Shown in pieces: positions 34,180 through 42,297 of a stretch of 46,649 nt of DNA. The stretch is from positions 1 through 46,649 of the forward strand of contig CAVARE010000071.1 in the NCBI GenBank assembly GCA_963591145.1, in the 5' to 3' direction. This stretch comes from RGIG5612 sp963591145. Lineage in GTDB: Bacteria > Bacillota > Clostridia > Lachnospirales > Lachnospiraceae. Position 1 is the first letter of the stretch, and each line of letters starts with the position of its first letter. Position numbers and translations under genes: made by a program. Under the pieces are notes generated by a model. The model ran no database searches and had not been told where the DNA came from. It worked only from the letters and a program-made list of their open reading frames with translations.

Positions 34180-34229
34180 ACGGAGCTTGACTCCGCGTTG
34201 GTACTATAGCACAGGGGATCAAACTCCGT
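34180..34229 (-). terminator. Terminator of the upstream operon, overlapping the ribosomal promoter
   Basis: On the minus strand ACGGAGTTTGA (34219-34229) pairs with TCAAGCTCCGT (34180-34190) over 11 bp with one G-U pair, followed by ATTTTTG. The 28-nt loop contains the -10 of the rpmG operon promoter, and the left arm overlaps its -35. A shorter alternative hairpin (CGGAG with CTCCG, 34181-34195) uses the same right arm. Confidence 0.6.
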
Positions 34230-34232
34230 CAA
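34203..34232 (-). promoter_or_regulatory. Promoter of rpmG-secE-nusG-rplK-rplA
   Basis: TTGACG (34227-34232) and TATAGT (34203-34208) are separated by 18 nt on the minus strand. The predicted start near 34196 gives a ~135-nt leader with a GC-rich hairpin around 34107-34139 (CATGCTCC...GGAGTGCATG). Confidence 0.65.
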
Positions 34233-34264
34233 CATTTATTTCGCTGTTTGAGGCTATTTTCAGA

Positions 34265-35623
34265 CTATTTTTCAGCCGTTTTCATATCATCATCTATACC
34301 TTCTCTAGCCTCAGTTTTAAATAATATTTTTAAAGTCATTACCAAACATTTAAGATCAAGCCATATGCTATAATTCTGTATGTATACTAAATCAAGACGC
34401 AACTTATTATATGGTGTAGAATTATATCGCCCATATACTTGTGCATATCCAGTAAGCCCCGCCTTAACCTTAAGTCTGAATTTGAATTCAGGAACATTCT
34501 TCACATATTCATTGGCAATCTCTGGTCTTTCTGGTCTAGGACCAACCATCGACATATCTCCGATAAATACATTAAACAACTGCGGCAATTCATCCATATG
34601 ACTAGCTCTTAGCAGCCGTCCTACCCTGGTAACCCTATCATCATGTTTAGTTGCCAATTGAGGCCCCATCTTTTCAGCATCAGGACGCATACTTCTGAAT
34701 TTAATAATATTGAATTCTTTTCCATCAATAGTGAGCCTTTTTTGTTTGTAAAAAACCGTTCCCCCATCCCCAATTTTAATTGCTATGGCAATTATTGCCA
34801 TCAGCCATAATGTGCAGATTATCATTATCGATGAAACAATTATATCAATCATTCGCTTTACCAGAATCTGATCCGCACTTAATCCATAATTTTTTGAAAT
34901 ATATGCCACATTGTCAAACAAATGTATCTGACTTGAACTTGCTACAATTATATCCGTTATTTTGGGAAGCATATATATACGTTTTCCTATATCATAGCAA
35001 TATTTCAAAATATCATTTCTTATTTCTGCTGGCAGATCCGATATAAGGACTGCATCATGTTTTTTTATGCATTCACTAATTTTCTCCATGCCCTCACTGA
35101 CATTTATTTCTTCTGCTATACGATACCTTTCACTCTGTTCATTAACATGCAGCACCAGCTCTCTAAGTGAATAATCTCCATGTATCAGCAATAGATTATG
35201 TTGTGGAAATATAAGATTATTTACAGCTTTAGCTCCAAGTACCCATAAAATTGATGCTGAAATTTCGATAGCGAACAATATAAGCAATGGCTCAATACTC
35301 GGATAATGCCTTAATACTTCAACAAGAATAAAATACATGGCCGCATTCGTCACAAGGCATGTAAATATATTAGAAAATACCATATCCACACGTCTGGCTG
35401 TAGCCAAATTGAATATTCCGAATATTTTGCCGAACACAATAAGCATTATCGGATATACTATGATTACCGCCCAATTGCCCCTTCTAAAGAACGGCAGGTA
35501 TACCCTATATTCATACTTGGTCTCCCACAAATATGCAAATAGCACCGTGAATGCTGCTATCAGGATTATGGTCTCGATGAAAATTATAAGCCTTTTATAT
35601 TTATCCCTTTTCACATTTAACAT
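34265..35623 (-). CDS. Polyprenyl-phosphate sugar-phosphate transferase
   Basis: This 452-residue membrane enzyme should start a polysaccharide or glycoconjugate by loading a sugar-1-phosphate onto undecaprenyl phosphate. The N-terminal half has four membrane segments and a soluble domain. Residues about 255-440 form the catalytic domain: a KRMIDIIVSS helix, GGTVFYKQKRLTIDGKEF, KFRSMRPDAE, GPRPERPE and KAGLTGYAQVYGRYN. It differs clearly from the enzyme at 18841-20283, so the organism has at least two initiating transferases. AAGGAATGG precedes the ATG. It lies 9 bases after galE, and is the last gene of the operon that begins at 42.25 kb. The particular sugar is unknown. Confidence 0.93.
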   Translation of the reverse strand: MLNVKRDKYKRLIIFIETIILIAAFTVLFAYLWETKYEYRVYLPFFRRGNWAVIIVYPIMLIVFGKIFGIFNLATARRVDMVFSNIFTCLVTNAAMYFILVEVLRHYPSIEPLLILFAIEISASILWVLGAKAVNNLIFPQHNLLLIHGDYSLRELVLHVNEQSERYRIAEEINVSEGMEKISECIKKHDAVLISDLPAEIRNDILKYCYDIGKRIYMLPKITDIIVASSSQIHLFDNVAYISKNYGLSADQILVKRMIDIIVSSIMIICTLWLMAIIAIAIKIGDGGTVFYKQKRLTIDGKEFNIIKFRSMRPDAEKMGPQLATKHDDRVTRVGRLLRASHMDELPQLFNVFIGDMSMVGPRPERPEIANEYVKNVPEFKFRLKVKAGLTGYAQVYGRYNSTPYNKLRLDLVYIQNYSIWLDLKCLVMTLKILFKTEAREGIDDDMKTAEK

Positions 35624-35632
35624 CCATTCCTT

Positions 35633-36646
35633 TTATTTGCCATATCCATCTGGATTCTGGCTCTGCCATCTCCATGTATCCTCGCACATCTTATCGAGGT
35701 TGTATTCTGCCTTCCAGTTCAGCTCTTCATATGCCTTCTGTGGATCGGCATAGCACATGTCTATATCACCTGCACGTCTCGGTCCGATGACATATGGAAT
35801 CTCATGTCCGCAGGCTTTAGAAAATGCATGGATAATATCAAGTACGCTGTAGCCATTGCCTGTTCCCAGGTTATATACCTTAAGGCCAGGATTCTGTGCT
35901 ATCTTCTCTATCGCCTTAACATGACCCTTAGCAAGGTCAACTACATGGATATAATCTCTTACGCCTGTTCCGTCCGGTGTATCATAGTCATCGCCGAATA
36001 CATTAACCTTCTCAAGGCGACCCACCGCAACCTTGGCAACATATGGAAGCAGATTATTAGGAATTCCATCAGGATCCTCTCCGATGAGTCCACTCTCATG
36101 GGCTCCGATCGGGTTGAAATATCTAAGCAGGATTATATCCCAGGAATTATCTGCTGTATATACATCGCCGAGGATCTTCTCTATCATGAGTTTAGTTCTT
36201 CCATATGGATTAGTTACACTGAGCGGGAAATCCTCTCTGATCGGAACGCTGGCCGGCTTACCATATACTGTTGCTGACGAAGAAAATACTATCTTCTTGC
36301 AGCCATGCTCCTTCATGACGTTAAGGAGCGTAACTGTACCAGCGATATTATTATCATAATACATAAGCGGCTTCTGAACGCTCTCGCCTACAGCCTTAAG
36401 TCCTGCGAAGTGAATTACTGCTTCAGGCTTTTCATCGGCAAATATTTTATCCATTGCCTCATGATCTCTTATATCTGCCTTGTAAAATGTTACTTTCTTG
36501 CCAGTTATCTGCTCTACACGATTCAGGGATTCCTCTGACGAATTGCATAAATTATCCAGGACAACCGTGTCATAACCTGCCTCAAGCAGTTCTAAAACTG
36601 TATGGCTTCCTATATATCCTGATCCGCCTGTAACTAATATCTTCAT
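35633..36646 (-). CDS. galE: UDP-glucose 4-epimerase
   Basis: This 337-residue cytoplasmic enzyme interconverts UDP-glucose and UDP-galactose (or the N-acetyl forms), supplying sugars for surface polymers. The Rossmann motif GGSGYIGSH opens the protein; FSSSATVYG and YGRTKLMIE give the Ser and the Tyr-x3-Lys catalytic pair; RYFNPIGAH follows. The frame is open to 36739, but the ATG at 36646 has GGAGG ahead of it and begins the Rossmann strand directly. It lies 4 bases after cdaR and 9 before the sugar-phosphate transferase. Full length. Confidence 0.97.
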   Translation of the reverse strand: MKILVTGGSGYIGSHTVLELLEAGYDTVVLDNLCNSSEESLNRVEQITGKKVTFYKADIRDHEAMDKIFADEKPEAVIHFAGLKAVGESVQKPLMYYDNNIAGTVTLLNVMKEHGCKKIVFSSSATVYGKPASVPIREDFPLSVTNPYGRTKLMIEKILGDVYTADNSWDIILLRYFNPIGAHESGLIGEDPDGIPNNLLPYVAKVAVGRLEKVNVFGDDYDTPDGTGVRDYIHVVDLAKGHVKAIEKIAQNPGLKVYNLGTGNGYSVLDIIHAFSKACGHEIPYVIGPRRAGDIDMCYADPQKAYEELNWKAEYNLDKMCEDTWRWQSQNPDGYGK

Positions 36647-36650
36647 TCCT

Positions 36651-37820
36651 TTAATCCTCCTTTTCTGTCTGAAGCTGAGCCGTCTCCTCGGATTCAGCCA
36701 CAATTGTTGTGTCTTCCTGTGAAGGGCTTTCTGTTTCACCAGCAGCGCCTTCTAACTCCTCTGTGAGTATCTCACTCAGATTGTCTTCAATCTGCTGTTC
36801 TGCCTCTGCAGCCTCCTGAAGCCTCTGATGTTCTTCATTTGAAACTATATGCACATCAACCAGTACTGTCGGAGATTCTCCATATACTGAGGTTCCCTCC
36901 GGCAGGTAAGGCGTAACATCTATTTCCATAGTTATGTCTTGATCTGCGCCGCTTACATTCAATTCCTCGCCCGGTATTTCTATCTGACTCAGACTATTTA
37001 TGGCGCTCTCGGAGCCCTTAACCGATATATAATCCTGCGACAATTCTATGCTCTCTATGGTATATCCGGACTTTACGGTACCTGATGTGCTGACCTTTAT
37101 CGGCACATCCTTCTTATGCGATACCTTAAATTCAACCATTATCTCGTCTTCGTCAAGAGATATGTTGTCTCCTTGCTTTATAACCTCACCATTTACATTC
37201 TTAATAATAGGCTCAAGGTACATGATCGTGTCAGATTCTATGTCAGCATAATTGGCCATTACAACCACCTTATCCGTGGCATTCGTAACTGATTCAGGCG
37301 CATATATTGTGACCTTCTTCGGCGCAATATTGGCCTCTTCTATTACGATACTGTCTGAGATTTCTCCCTTATACTCAACCTCAACCTGAACCTGTTTAGA
37401 TGTCATATCCTCCAGATTCAGAATCATGCTGGTATCCTTCGCAGTAATCGTGATCTGTCCTGAATATTTGAGCTTATCTCCGGTCAATTCAACCTTAATC
37501 GGAACGGCATTAGTTATTGAAAGCTCTGCAAAATCCGCAGTCGCAACGAAATCATTTGCCGACAATGTCGAGATAATGCTTCTCTTGCCCGTAACTATTA
37601 CGCTGGTCGTATCGCCTGACGATACGGTATAAACATGTGATCCGTCCAATACCCGGGGTTCGTTCAATATCTGAACCGGGATATTGGATATGGTCCTGGT
37701 GTAATCGGGATCTGTTATATTAAGCACCACCAGCCACAGTAAGAAGGCAAACAAAATCGCAAGAATCTTATAGCCAATATTATTTATCACATACTTCTGA
37801 AGAATCTCCCTGAACTTCAT
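36651..37820 (-). CDS. cdaR: YbbR-domain regulator of diadenylate cyclase
   Basis: This 389-residue protein is anchored by one N-terminal membrane segment (about 14-32, ILAILFAFLLWLVVLN) and exposes about four YbbR repeats outside the cell. Its partner CdaA makes c-di-AMP, and in known species CdaR modulates CdaA activity. The C-terminal ~60 residues are an acidic Glu/Gln/Thr tail not needed by the fold. The ATG at 37820 (AAAGGAG ahead) is chosen over an earlier start at 37850. It overlaps the cdaA 3' end by 41 bases, consistent with translational coupling. galE follows after 4 bases. Confidence 0.9.
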   Translation of the reverse strand: MKFREILQKYVINNIGYKILAILFAFLLWLVVLNITDPDYTRTISNIPVQILNEPRVLDGSHVYTVSSGDTTSVIVTGKRSIISTLSANDFVATADFAELSITNAVPIKVELTGDKLKYSGQITITAKDTSMILNLEDMTSKQVQVEVEYKGEISDSIVIEEANIAPKKVTIYAPESVTNATDKVVVMANYADIESDTIMYLEPIIKNVNGEVIKQGDNISLDEDEIMVEFKVSHKKDVPIKVSTSGTVKSGYTIESIELSQDYISVKGSESAINSLSQIEIPGEELNVSGADQDITMEIDVTPYLPEGTSVYGESPTVLVDVHIVSNEEHQRLQEAAEAEQQIEDNLSEILTEELEGAAGETESPSQEDTTIVAESEETAQLQTEKED

Positions 37821-38676
37821 CGGTCTTGGCTCCTTTCCTGAATTTGTCAAACCAGTTTGTCGCCGGATGGTTATCCTGAATAGACTTGAGACGTCTTCTT
37901 AATTCATCAACGGTCACATCTTCTATCATCATTCGTGAAACTGTAAATGAAATATGTCCCGTTTCCTCTGAAACCACAATCGTAAACGCATCGCTTACTT
38001 CACTCACGCCCAGCGCTGCCCTATGCCTTGTACCGTATTTTTTGTTCAGGGAACGGCTGGCCGAAAGCGGAAAATAGCATGTCGCCGCAGCAATCCTGCC
38101 TTCCTTGATGATAACGGCGCCATCATGCAGCGGCGTTTTATCTATAAATATATTGAGCAGCAATTGACTCGAAATATCAGCATCCAGCATGATTCCAGTC
38201 TTCTCGTATTCACTTAGGGATACCTTTTCTTCGAAGCTTATAAGAGCACCCGTCTTGGTTCTGGACAGCTCTTCGACGGCCCTGATGACCTCTTCTACAG
38301 CCTCATCTGATAATTTCTGTTCTGATGTGCTGGCGATACCTGCCAATTTCCTGAAGAGGAATGTTTTTCCTAATTGTTCGAGTGCCCTTCTTAATTCTGG
38401 CTGGAATATAATTATAAGCGCGATAATTCCCACATTAAGTGTCTTAGTAATAATCCACAAAATGGTAGAGAAGTTAAACATTTGCGCCAGGAGCATAATC
38501 ACGAGAATAACCAATATGCCCTTGACCAGGGTCCACGCGCTGGTTCTCTTAAACCATATGATCAGATAGTAGAAGATCACTGCAATGATTATCATCTCTA
38601 TGATATCTATTACGCTGATGGATGGTATAGAAAAATATTTATGAAAATATGAAGCTATATTCTGCCAGAAAGTCAA
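37780..38676 (-). CDS. cdaA: Diadenylate cyclase CdaA (DacA)
   Basis: This 298-residue membrane enzyme joins two ATP molecules to c-di-AMP, the second messenger for potassium and osmotic control in Bacillota. Three N-terminal transmembrane segments (about 20-90) precede a DAC domain with the catalytic DGA motif (LHDGAVII) and the RHR motif (TRHRAALG). The start is a TTG whose codon overlaps the stop of the gene before it (TTGA), with GGAGAGGAG upstream. cdaR overlaps its end. In most Bacillota the next gene is glmM, which is absent here. Confidence 0.96.
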   Translation of the reverse strand: MTFWQNIASYFHKYFSIPSISVIDIIEMIIIAVIFYYLIIWFKRTSAWTLVKGILVILVIMLLAQMFNFSTILWIITKTLNVGIIALIIIFQPELRRALEQLGKTFLFRKLAGIASTSEQKLSDEAVEEVIRAVEELSRTKTGALISFEEKVSLSEYEKTGIMLDADISSQLLLNIFIDKTPLHDGAVIIKEGRIAAATCYFPLSASRSLNKKYGTRHRAALGVSEVSDAFTIVVSEETGHISFTVSRMMIEDVTVDELRRRLKSIQDNHPATNWFDKFRKGAKTDEVQGDSSEVCDK

Positions 38677-39644
38677 CTCTTCTTCTCCTCTCCTTCAGTA
38701 TGCCGCATCTCTTTTCTGGAATATATTCTCTTGATCTTTACAGATTCCTTGGATATCGCTGCCTTCGGCACCGCGCGAACATAGTATTTATATTCTTCAT
38801 CTTCGAATTCAATAAATTCTGTCCTGTTATAATCAAGAGGAAGCACTATCGTAGATATGATCATCGCCACAATGCATGATATCACTGTTCCGATAACGAA
38901 CCACAGCAGTCTGGAATATGTCATCGTCTCATATGCCAGATTGCATATGATTGTCAGTATAAGATATATTCCGGAGCCCAGAGCTATCGCCAGCTGATTT
39001 GACGCATTTACCCTGATTTTTTTCATAAGAAATGTCGCCGCAAATACAATGGCTATGCACAGCATCGTATACCACAATTCATTATATCCAAATACGCCTT
39101 CGAGGGTTACCGACATTTTGGCGATCTCATTTCCCGACTCAAATCCCTGCAGCATCGCTGTATTCATATGCAGATAATGCAGGAAATAATATGTAAAAAT
39201 TCCAAACATGGCACATACAACCGACACTGACGGCATTGAAACCGCAAGCACTAGCGGAATTAAGATCGGAAGTCTTATTATGCACAACAGCGGAATCAAT
39301 ATGATTACATATGCCATCTTTTTCTCGAATCTGAAATAGATTATATACATGATGGCGAGCAAGATCACGGCAACGATTCCGATACCCGCTGACATTGTAA
39401 ATATCTGCACTATGCAATACGCAGCTAACGCAAAAAGCATTATCCTAAGCGGCAAAAATGCACAAACCACTGAGAATAATGCCACGAAATACCATGTCGT
39501 AAGCATTGAGTTGAATCCGAAGTTGGTTCTGATAGCAAATAGTGTCAGAAATGATACAACAAATCTGACTATGCATGTTACGGCCATAGGTGCCTTCGCA
39601 TATACTTCGTCTATTTTATTTTTTATATTAAAAAGAAACTTCAT
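38673..39644 (-). CDS. Polytopic membrane protein of unknown function upstream of cdaA
   Basis: This 323-residue protein has about nine hydrophobic segments (residues about 20-270) and a charged cytoplasmic-type tail from about 272 onward with EFEDEEYKYYVRAVPK. I do not recognise a named family. It overlaps cdaA by 4 bases (TTGA) and the small membrane protein before it by 4 bases (ATGA), so the three are tightly coupled and probably work together. A role in potassium or osmolyte balance, or in CdaA control, is only a guess from position. No strong Shine-Dalgarno sequence is seen, consistent with coupling. Confidence 0.85.
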   Translation of the reverse strand: MKFLFNIKNKIDEVYAKAPMAVTCIVRFVVSFLTLFAIRTNFGFNSMLTTWYFVALFSVVCAFLPLRIMLFALAAYCIVQIFTMSAGIGIVAVILLAIMYIIYFRFEKKMAYVIILIPLLCIIRLPILIPLVLAVSMPSVSVVCAMFGIFTYYFLHYLHMNTAMLQGFESGNEIAKMSVTLEGVFGYNELWYTMLCIAIVFAATFLMKKIRVNASNQLAIALGSGIYLILTIICNLAYETMTYSRLLWFVIGTVISCIVAMIISTIVLPLDYNRTEFIEFEDEEYKYYVRAVPKAAISKESVKIKRIYSRKEMRHTEGEEKKS

Positions 39645-40045
39645 GATTTTGTAGATTCCGAATCAGTATCTGATTTTTCCAAAAATCTGACATCTGACCT
39701 GTAGCGGCACATTGTGCTTTTTCTTTTCTTCAGGCGCTTCCTGAATATCATATCTGTGAACAGACTATATGCTACTGCAACAAGCGCCATCGTAACTGCC
39801 AGCAATATCATAACTGTAACTGCACCCATTTGTTCACTCAATGCATTTAACATCTCAGGATTGACAAGCAAAACAACGAACATCACAAGTGCATACAGCA
39901 ATACACCTGTCAGTGCACCCTTTGTGATGCTCTTCCATACAGGCAGATCCTCTACATATTTTTTTATTTCCAGTACTTCTTTTCCGTCCCTTTGCTCAAA
40001 TAAGGTCTTGCGGGACATTGCACGTACTTTTTGAGGATTAATCAT
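39641..40045 (-). CDS. Small two-segment membrane protein of unknown function
   Basis: This 134-residue protein has two hydrophobic segments (about residues 43-62 and 73-96) with a charged N-terminal part and a strongly basic then Ser/Asp-rich C-terminus. No family is recognised. The gene overlaps the next one by 4 bases and begins 15 bases after the reductase gene. The ATG at 40045 has no clear Shine-Dalgarno sequence; a second ATG nine codons in has none either. A structural partner of the polytopic protein that follows is possible, by position only. Confidence 0.75.
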   Translation of the reverse strand: MINPQKVRAMSRKTLFEQRDGKEVLEIKKYVEDLPVWKSITKGALTGVLLYALVMFVVLLVNPEMLNALSEQMGAVTVMILLAVTMALVAVAYSLFTDMIFRKRLKKRKSTMCRYRSDVRFLEKSDTDSESTKS

Positions 40046-40060
40046 TTCTATTATTTACTA

Positions 40061-40852
40061 TTATTTAGCATACAGCAGACCTATCATGTAATTACTCAGT
40101 CTGCATGGCAATATCTTCATTATTACACAAAACGCTTTATAAACAAAGCCAATCGCATACAGCGGCTTGACTTTTTTCTTCAATGAAAGCCTGGCGATAT
40201 ATCTTCCTGCATCCTCTGGCTTCATACCGTTTCGCTCGTCCTTTTCCATGACCTTGACACTTCTTGAGATTCTGCCGCCATATTCTTCATCTCCGTCATA
40301 AGACTTAGCTCTGGCATCTGTAAATCCGCTTGCTATATCGCCCGGCTGTACCGCGCAAACAGATATGCCATAAGGGCGCACTTCATTGGCCAAGGCCATC
40401 ACATATGAATTGATTGCTGCTTTGGAAACTGAATAATATGTCTGAAAAGGAATTGGAATAGGACCTGCTACTGAACTGACGCATACAATGCGTCCTTTAT
40501 GCTGGCCCCGCATATATGGCAATACAGCCTTAGTGCAATTGACAGTTCCAAAGAAATTAACATCCAACTGCCGCCTTGCATCTTCTGATTTTGTGAATTC
40601 AACTGCACCGGATATACCGAATCCGGCGCAGTTTACTAATATATCAATACGATTTTCTGTTTCGATTATTGATTTTACAGCATTAATAACAGCCTGTTCA
40701 TCCGTCACATCTACACTTATATGAGAGATCTTCTCATTCTTAGAGTCACGACGACTAAATTCATAGACCTTAACACCTGATTCCGAAAGGCAGTGTGCCA
40801 CTGCTTTTCCTATCCCTGATGAGCCTCCTGTCACTATTGCTATTTTCTCCAT
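40061..40852 (-). CDS. Short-chain dehydrogenase/reductase, candidate 3-ketosphinganine-type reductase
   Basis: This 263-residue NAD(P)-dependent enzyme has the Rossmann motif TGGSSGIGK, the NCAG motif (usual NNAG), the catalytic Ser in SSVAG and Tyr-x3-Lys in YSVSK, followed by VQPGDIASG. It has no signal peptide; a hydrophobic C-terminal stretch (about 240-260) could touch the membrane. The ATG at 40852 is chosen over a TTG one codon earlier; CGGAG lies upstream. It begins 15 bases after the alpha-oxoamine synthase gene, so the natural substrate may be the beta-keto amine that enzyme makes. The SDR family is certain, the substrate is inferred from the neighbour. Confidence 0.9.
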   Translation of the reverse strand: MEKIAIVTGGSSGIGKAVAHCLSESGVKVYEFSRRDSKNEKISHISVDVTDEQAVINAVKSIIETENRIDILVNCAGFGISGAVEFTKSEDARRQLDVNFFGTVNCTKAVLPYMRGQHKGRIVCVSSVAGPIPIPFQTYYSVSKAAINSYVMALANEVRPYGISVCAVQPGDIASGFTDARAKSYDGDEEYGGRISRSVKVMEKDERNGMKPEDAGRYIARLSLKKKVKPLYAIGFVYKAFCVIMKILPCRLSNYMIGLLYAK

Positions 40853-40867
40853 CAATATATCTCCGCT

Positions 40868-42067
40868 TTATTTCTGCTGCATGATCTCAGCATTATCTTT
40901 CTTCAAAACATCTGCGATGATGTCTGCTGCCTCATCAATCAGCGCATCCGTATGAGATGCCATAAGGCTTGTACGAAGCAGACATTCTCCCGGTGCACAT
41001 GCCGGCGGAAGAACAGAATTTACATAAACACCTTCATCATACATACCCTTCTGCTTGATCAGGGTATTTTCAGGTTCATATGTATAAATAGGAACGATAG
41101 GTGTATTTGCCTCTATGATCTGAACATTTCTAGCCTTGAGATTGCTTCTTAAGCGTGCTGCATTGGCCTGAAGCTTCTCTGGAAGCTCCGGATGAGCCTC
41201 GAGATACCGAAGCGCTGCCAATGCTACTGCTGTCTGTGTCGGAGGAACACTTGCCGCGAACATATAAGGACGTGCTGTATGTCTTACATAATCTACAACC
41301 TTATATGATGAAACCATGTATCCTCCCAGAGATGCAAGAGATTTGCTGAAGGTTCCCATGTAGATATCAACCTTATCCTCTAAGCCGAAATAGCTGGCTG
41401 TACCACGACCGCCTTCACCGATTACACCCAGTCCATGGGCATCGTCTACCATTACCTTTGCTCCGTATTTTTCTGCCAGTGCGCAGATCTCAGGAAGCTT
41501 GGCAATATCACCGCTCATGCTGAATACACCGTCTGTTACAATAAGGCAGCCTGCATCCTCTGGAACTGACTGAAGCTGTCTCTCAAGATCTTCCATATCA
41601 GCATGTTTATAACGAAGCATTTTGCCATAGCTGAGCCTCGTTGCGTCATAAATGGAAGCATGGTCTTCTCTGTCAAGAATTACATAATCATGTCTTCCGA
41701 CAACGCTGCTTATGATTCCAAGATTTGCCATGAAGCCTGCAGGAAATGTGATGCAGTCCTCTTTTCTAAGGAACTTTTTGAGTTCGTCTTCAAGCTCATA
41801 ATGCATCTTGAGCGTACCATTCAGAAATCTTGATCCTGAACATCCTGTGCCGTATTTTTCTATTGTTTTCACACCGGCTTCGATGATCTCAGGCTGTACA
41901 GTAAGTCCCAGATAGTTGTTTGAGCCAAGCATGATGCGGCGCTTGCCTTCCATCACGACCTCTACATCCTGTCTGCTCTCAAGGGCCCTGAAATATGGAT
42001 AAATTCCAGCCGCTCTTAATTCATCCTGTTTCTGAGGTTCATAACATTTTTCAAATATATCTTTCAT
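40868..42067 (-). CDS. PLP-dependent alpha-oxoamine synthase, serine-palmitoyltransferase-like
   Basis: This 399-residue cytoplasmic enzyme condenses an amino acid with an acyl-thioester and releases CO2. The fold-type I pattern is complete: GSNNYLGL, GTGCSGSRFLNGTL, the DxxDHAS stretch with the ring-stacking His, VDDAHGLG, and the PLP Lys in GTFSKSLASLGG. The GTFSKS form and the C-terminal LPPACAP and LMASHT stretches recall the bacterial (Bacteroides-type) serine palmitoyltransferases more than BioF or Kbl, which usually carry TLGKA-type Lys motifs. No biotin genes are near. The ATG at 42067 has AAGGA ahead; a TTG lies one codon upstream. A reductase follows directly. Fold and reaction class are secure; the substrates (serine, glycine or alanine with a long-chain acyl donor) are inferred. 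Confidence 0.88.
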   Translation of the reverse strand: MKDIFEKCYEPQKQDELRAAGIYPYFRALESRQDVEVVMEGKRRIMLGSNNYLGLTVQPEIIEAGVKTIEKYGTGCSGSRFLNGTLKMHYELEDELKKFLRKEDCITFPAGFMANLGIISSVVGRHDYVILDREDHASIYDATRLSYGKMLRYKHADMEDLERQLQSVPEDAGCLIVTDGVFSMSGDIAKLPEICALAEKYGAKVMVDDAHGLGVIGEGGRGTASYFGLEDKVDIYMGTFSKSLASLGGYMVSSYKVVDYVRHTARPYMFAASVPPTQTAVALAALRYLEAHPELPEKLQANAARLRSNLKARNVQIIEANTPIVPIYTYEPENTLIKQKGMYDEGVYVNSVLPPACAPGECLLRTSLMASHTDALIDEAADIIADVLKKDNAEIMQQK

Positions 42068-42104
42068 CAATCATTTCCTTCCCTGAAATTTTGTTTAATA
42101 ATCA

Positions 42105-42233
42105 CTATTTATGTGCGGCTCCATACGCTGACAGCCTCATCTCACGAAGTAATATCAATGGACATGATGCCCTTGATTTACTGCATTTTAAACCTAAAAT
42201 AGTCCACAAAATGCCCAGACCGATATCACGCAT
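42105..42233 (-). CDS. Possible 42-aa small ORF in the operon leader
   Basis: A 42-codon frame begins with ATG about 17 bases after the predicted transcription start and ends with TAG 37 bases before the oxoamine synthase. The translation starts MRDIGLGILWTILG, has two Cys residues (KCSKSRASCP) and ends SAYGAAHK. There is no Shine-Dalgarno sequence. The same stretch can fold (GCATTTT with AAAATGC, and a possible loop pairing), so it could be a structured leader instead of a peptide. I do not recognise either with certainty. Confidence 0.25.
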   Translation of the reverse strand: MRDIGLGILWTILGLKCSKSRASCPLILLREMRLSAYGAAHK

Positions 42234-42256
42234 TTGCACACAAAACGTAGGCTCTC

Positions 42257-42285
42257 ATTATACTAACTATATCTGACATAGTCAA
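42257..42285 (-). promoter_or_regulatory. Strong sigma-A promoter of the oxoamine synthase-cdaA-galE operon
   Basis: TTGACT (42280-42285) and a perfect TATAAT (42257-42262) are separated by 17 nt on the minus strand, giving a start near 42250 and a ~180-nt leader. Inside the spacer the inverted repeat ACTAT-N7-ATAGT (42266-42282) could be an operator. The -35 lies only 12 bases after the stop codon of the preceding operon, and no terminator is seen between. Confidence 0.8.
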
Positions 42286-42297
42286 ATTAAAAGGTTT

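Noticed and set aside
36647..36739. N-terminal extension of GalE
   Set aside because: It lies inside cdaR, and the ATG at 36646 with GGAGG begins the Rossmann fold directly.
42068..42250. Known riboswitch (ZTP, fluoride, TPP, SAM, c-di-AMP ydaO) in the operon leader
   Set aside because: Short resemblances such as CTGGGCA or GGCTGTCAGCG appear, but no complete conserved core of any of these classes could be traced.
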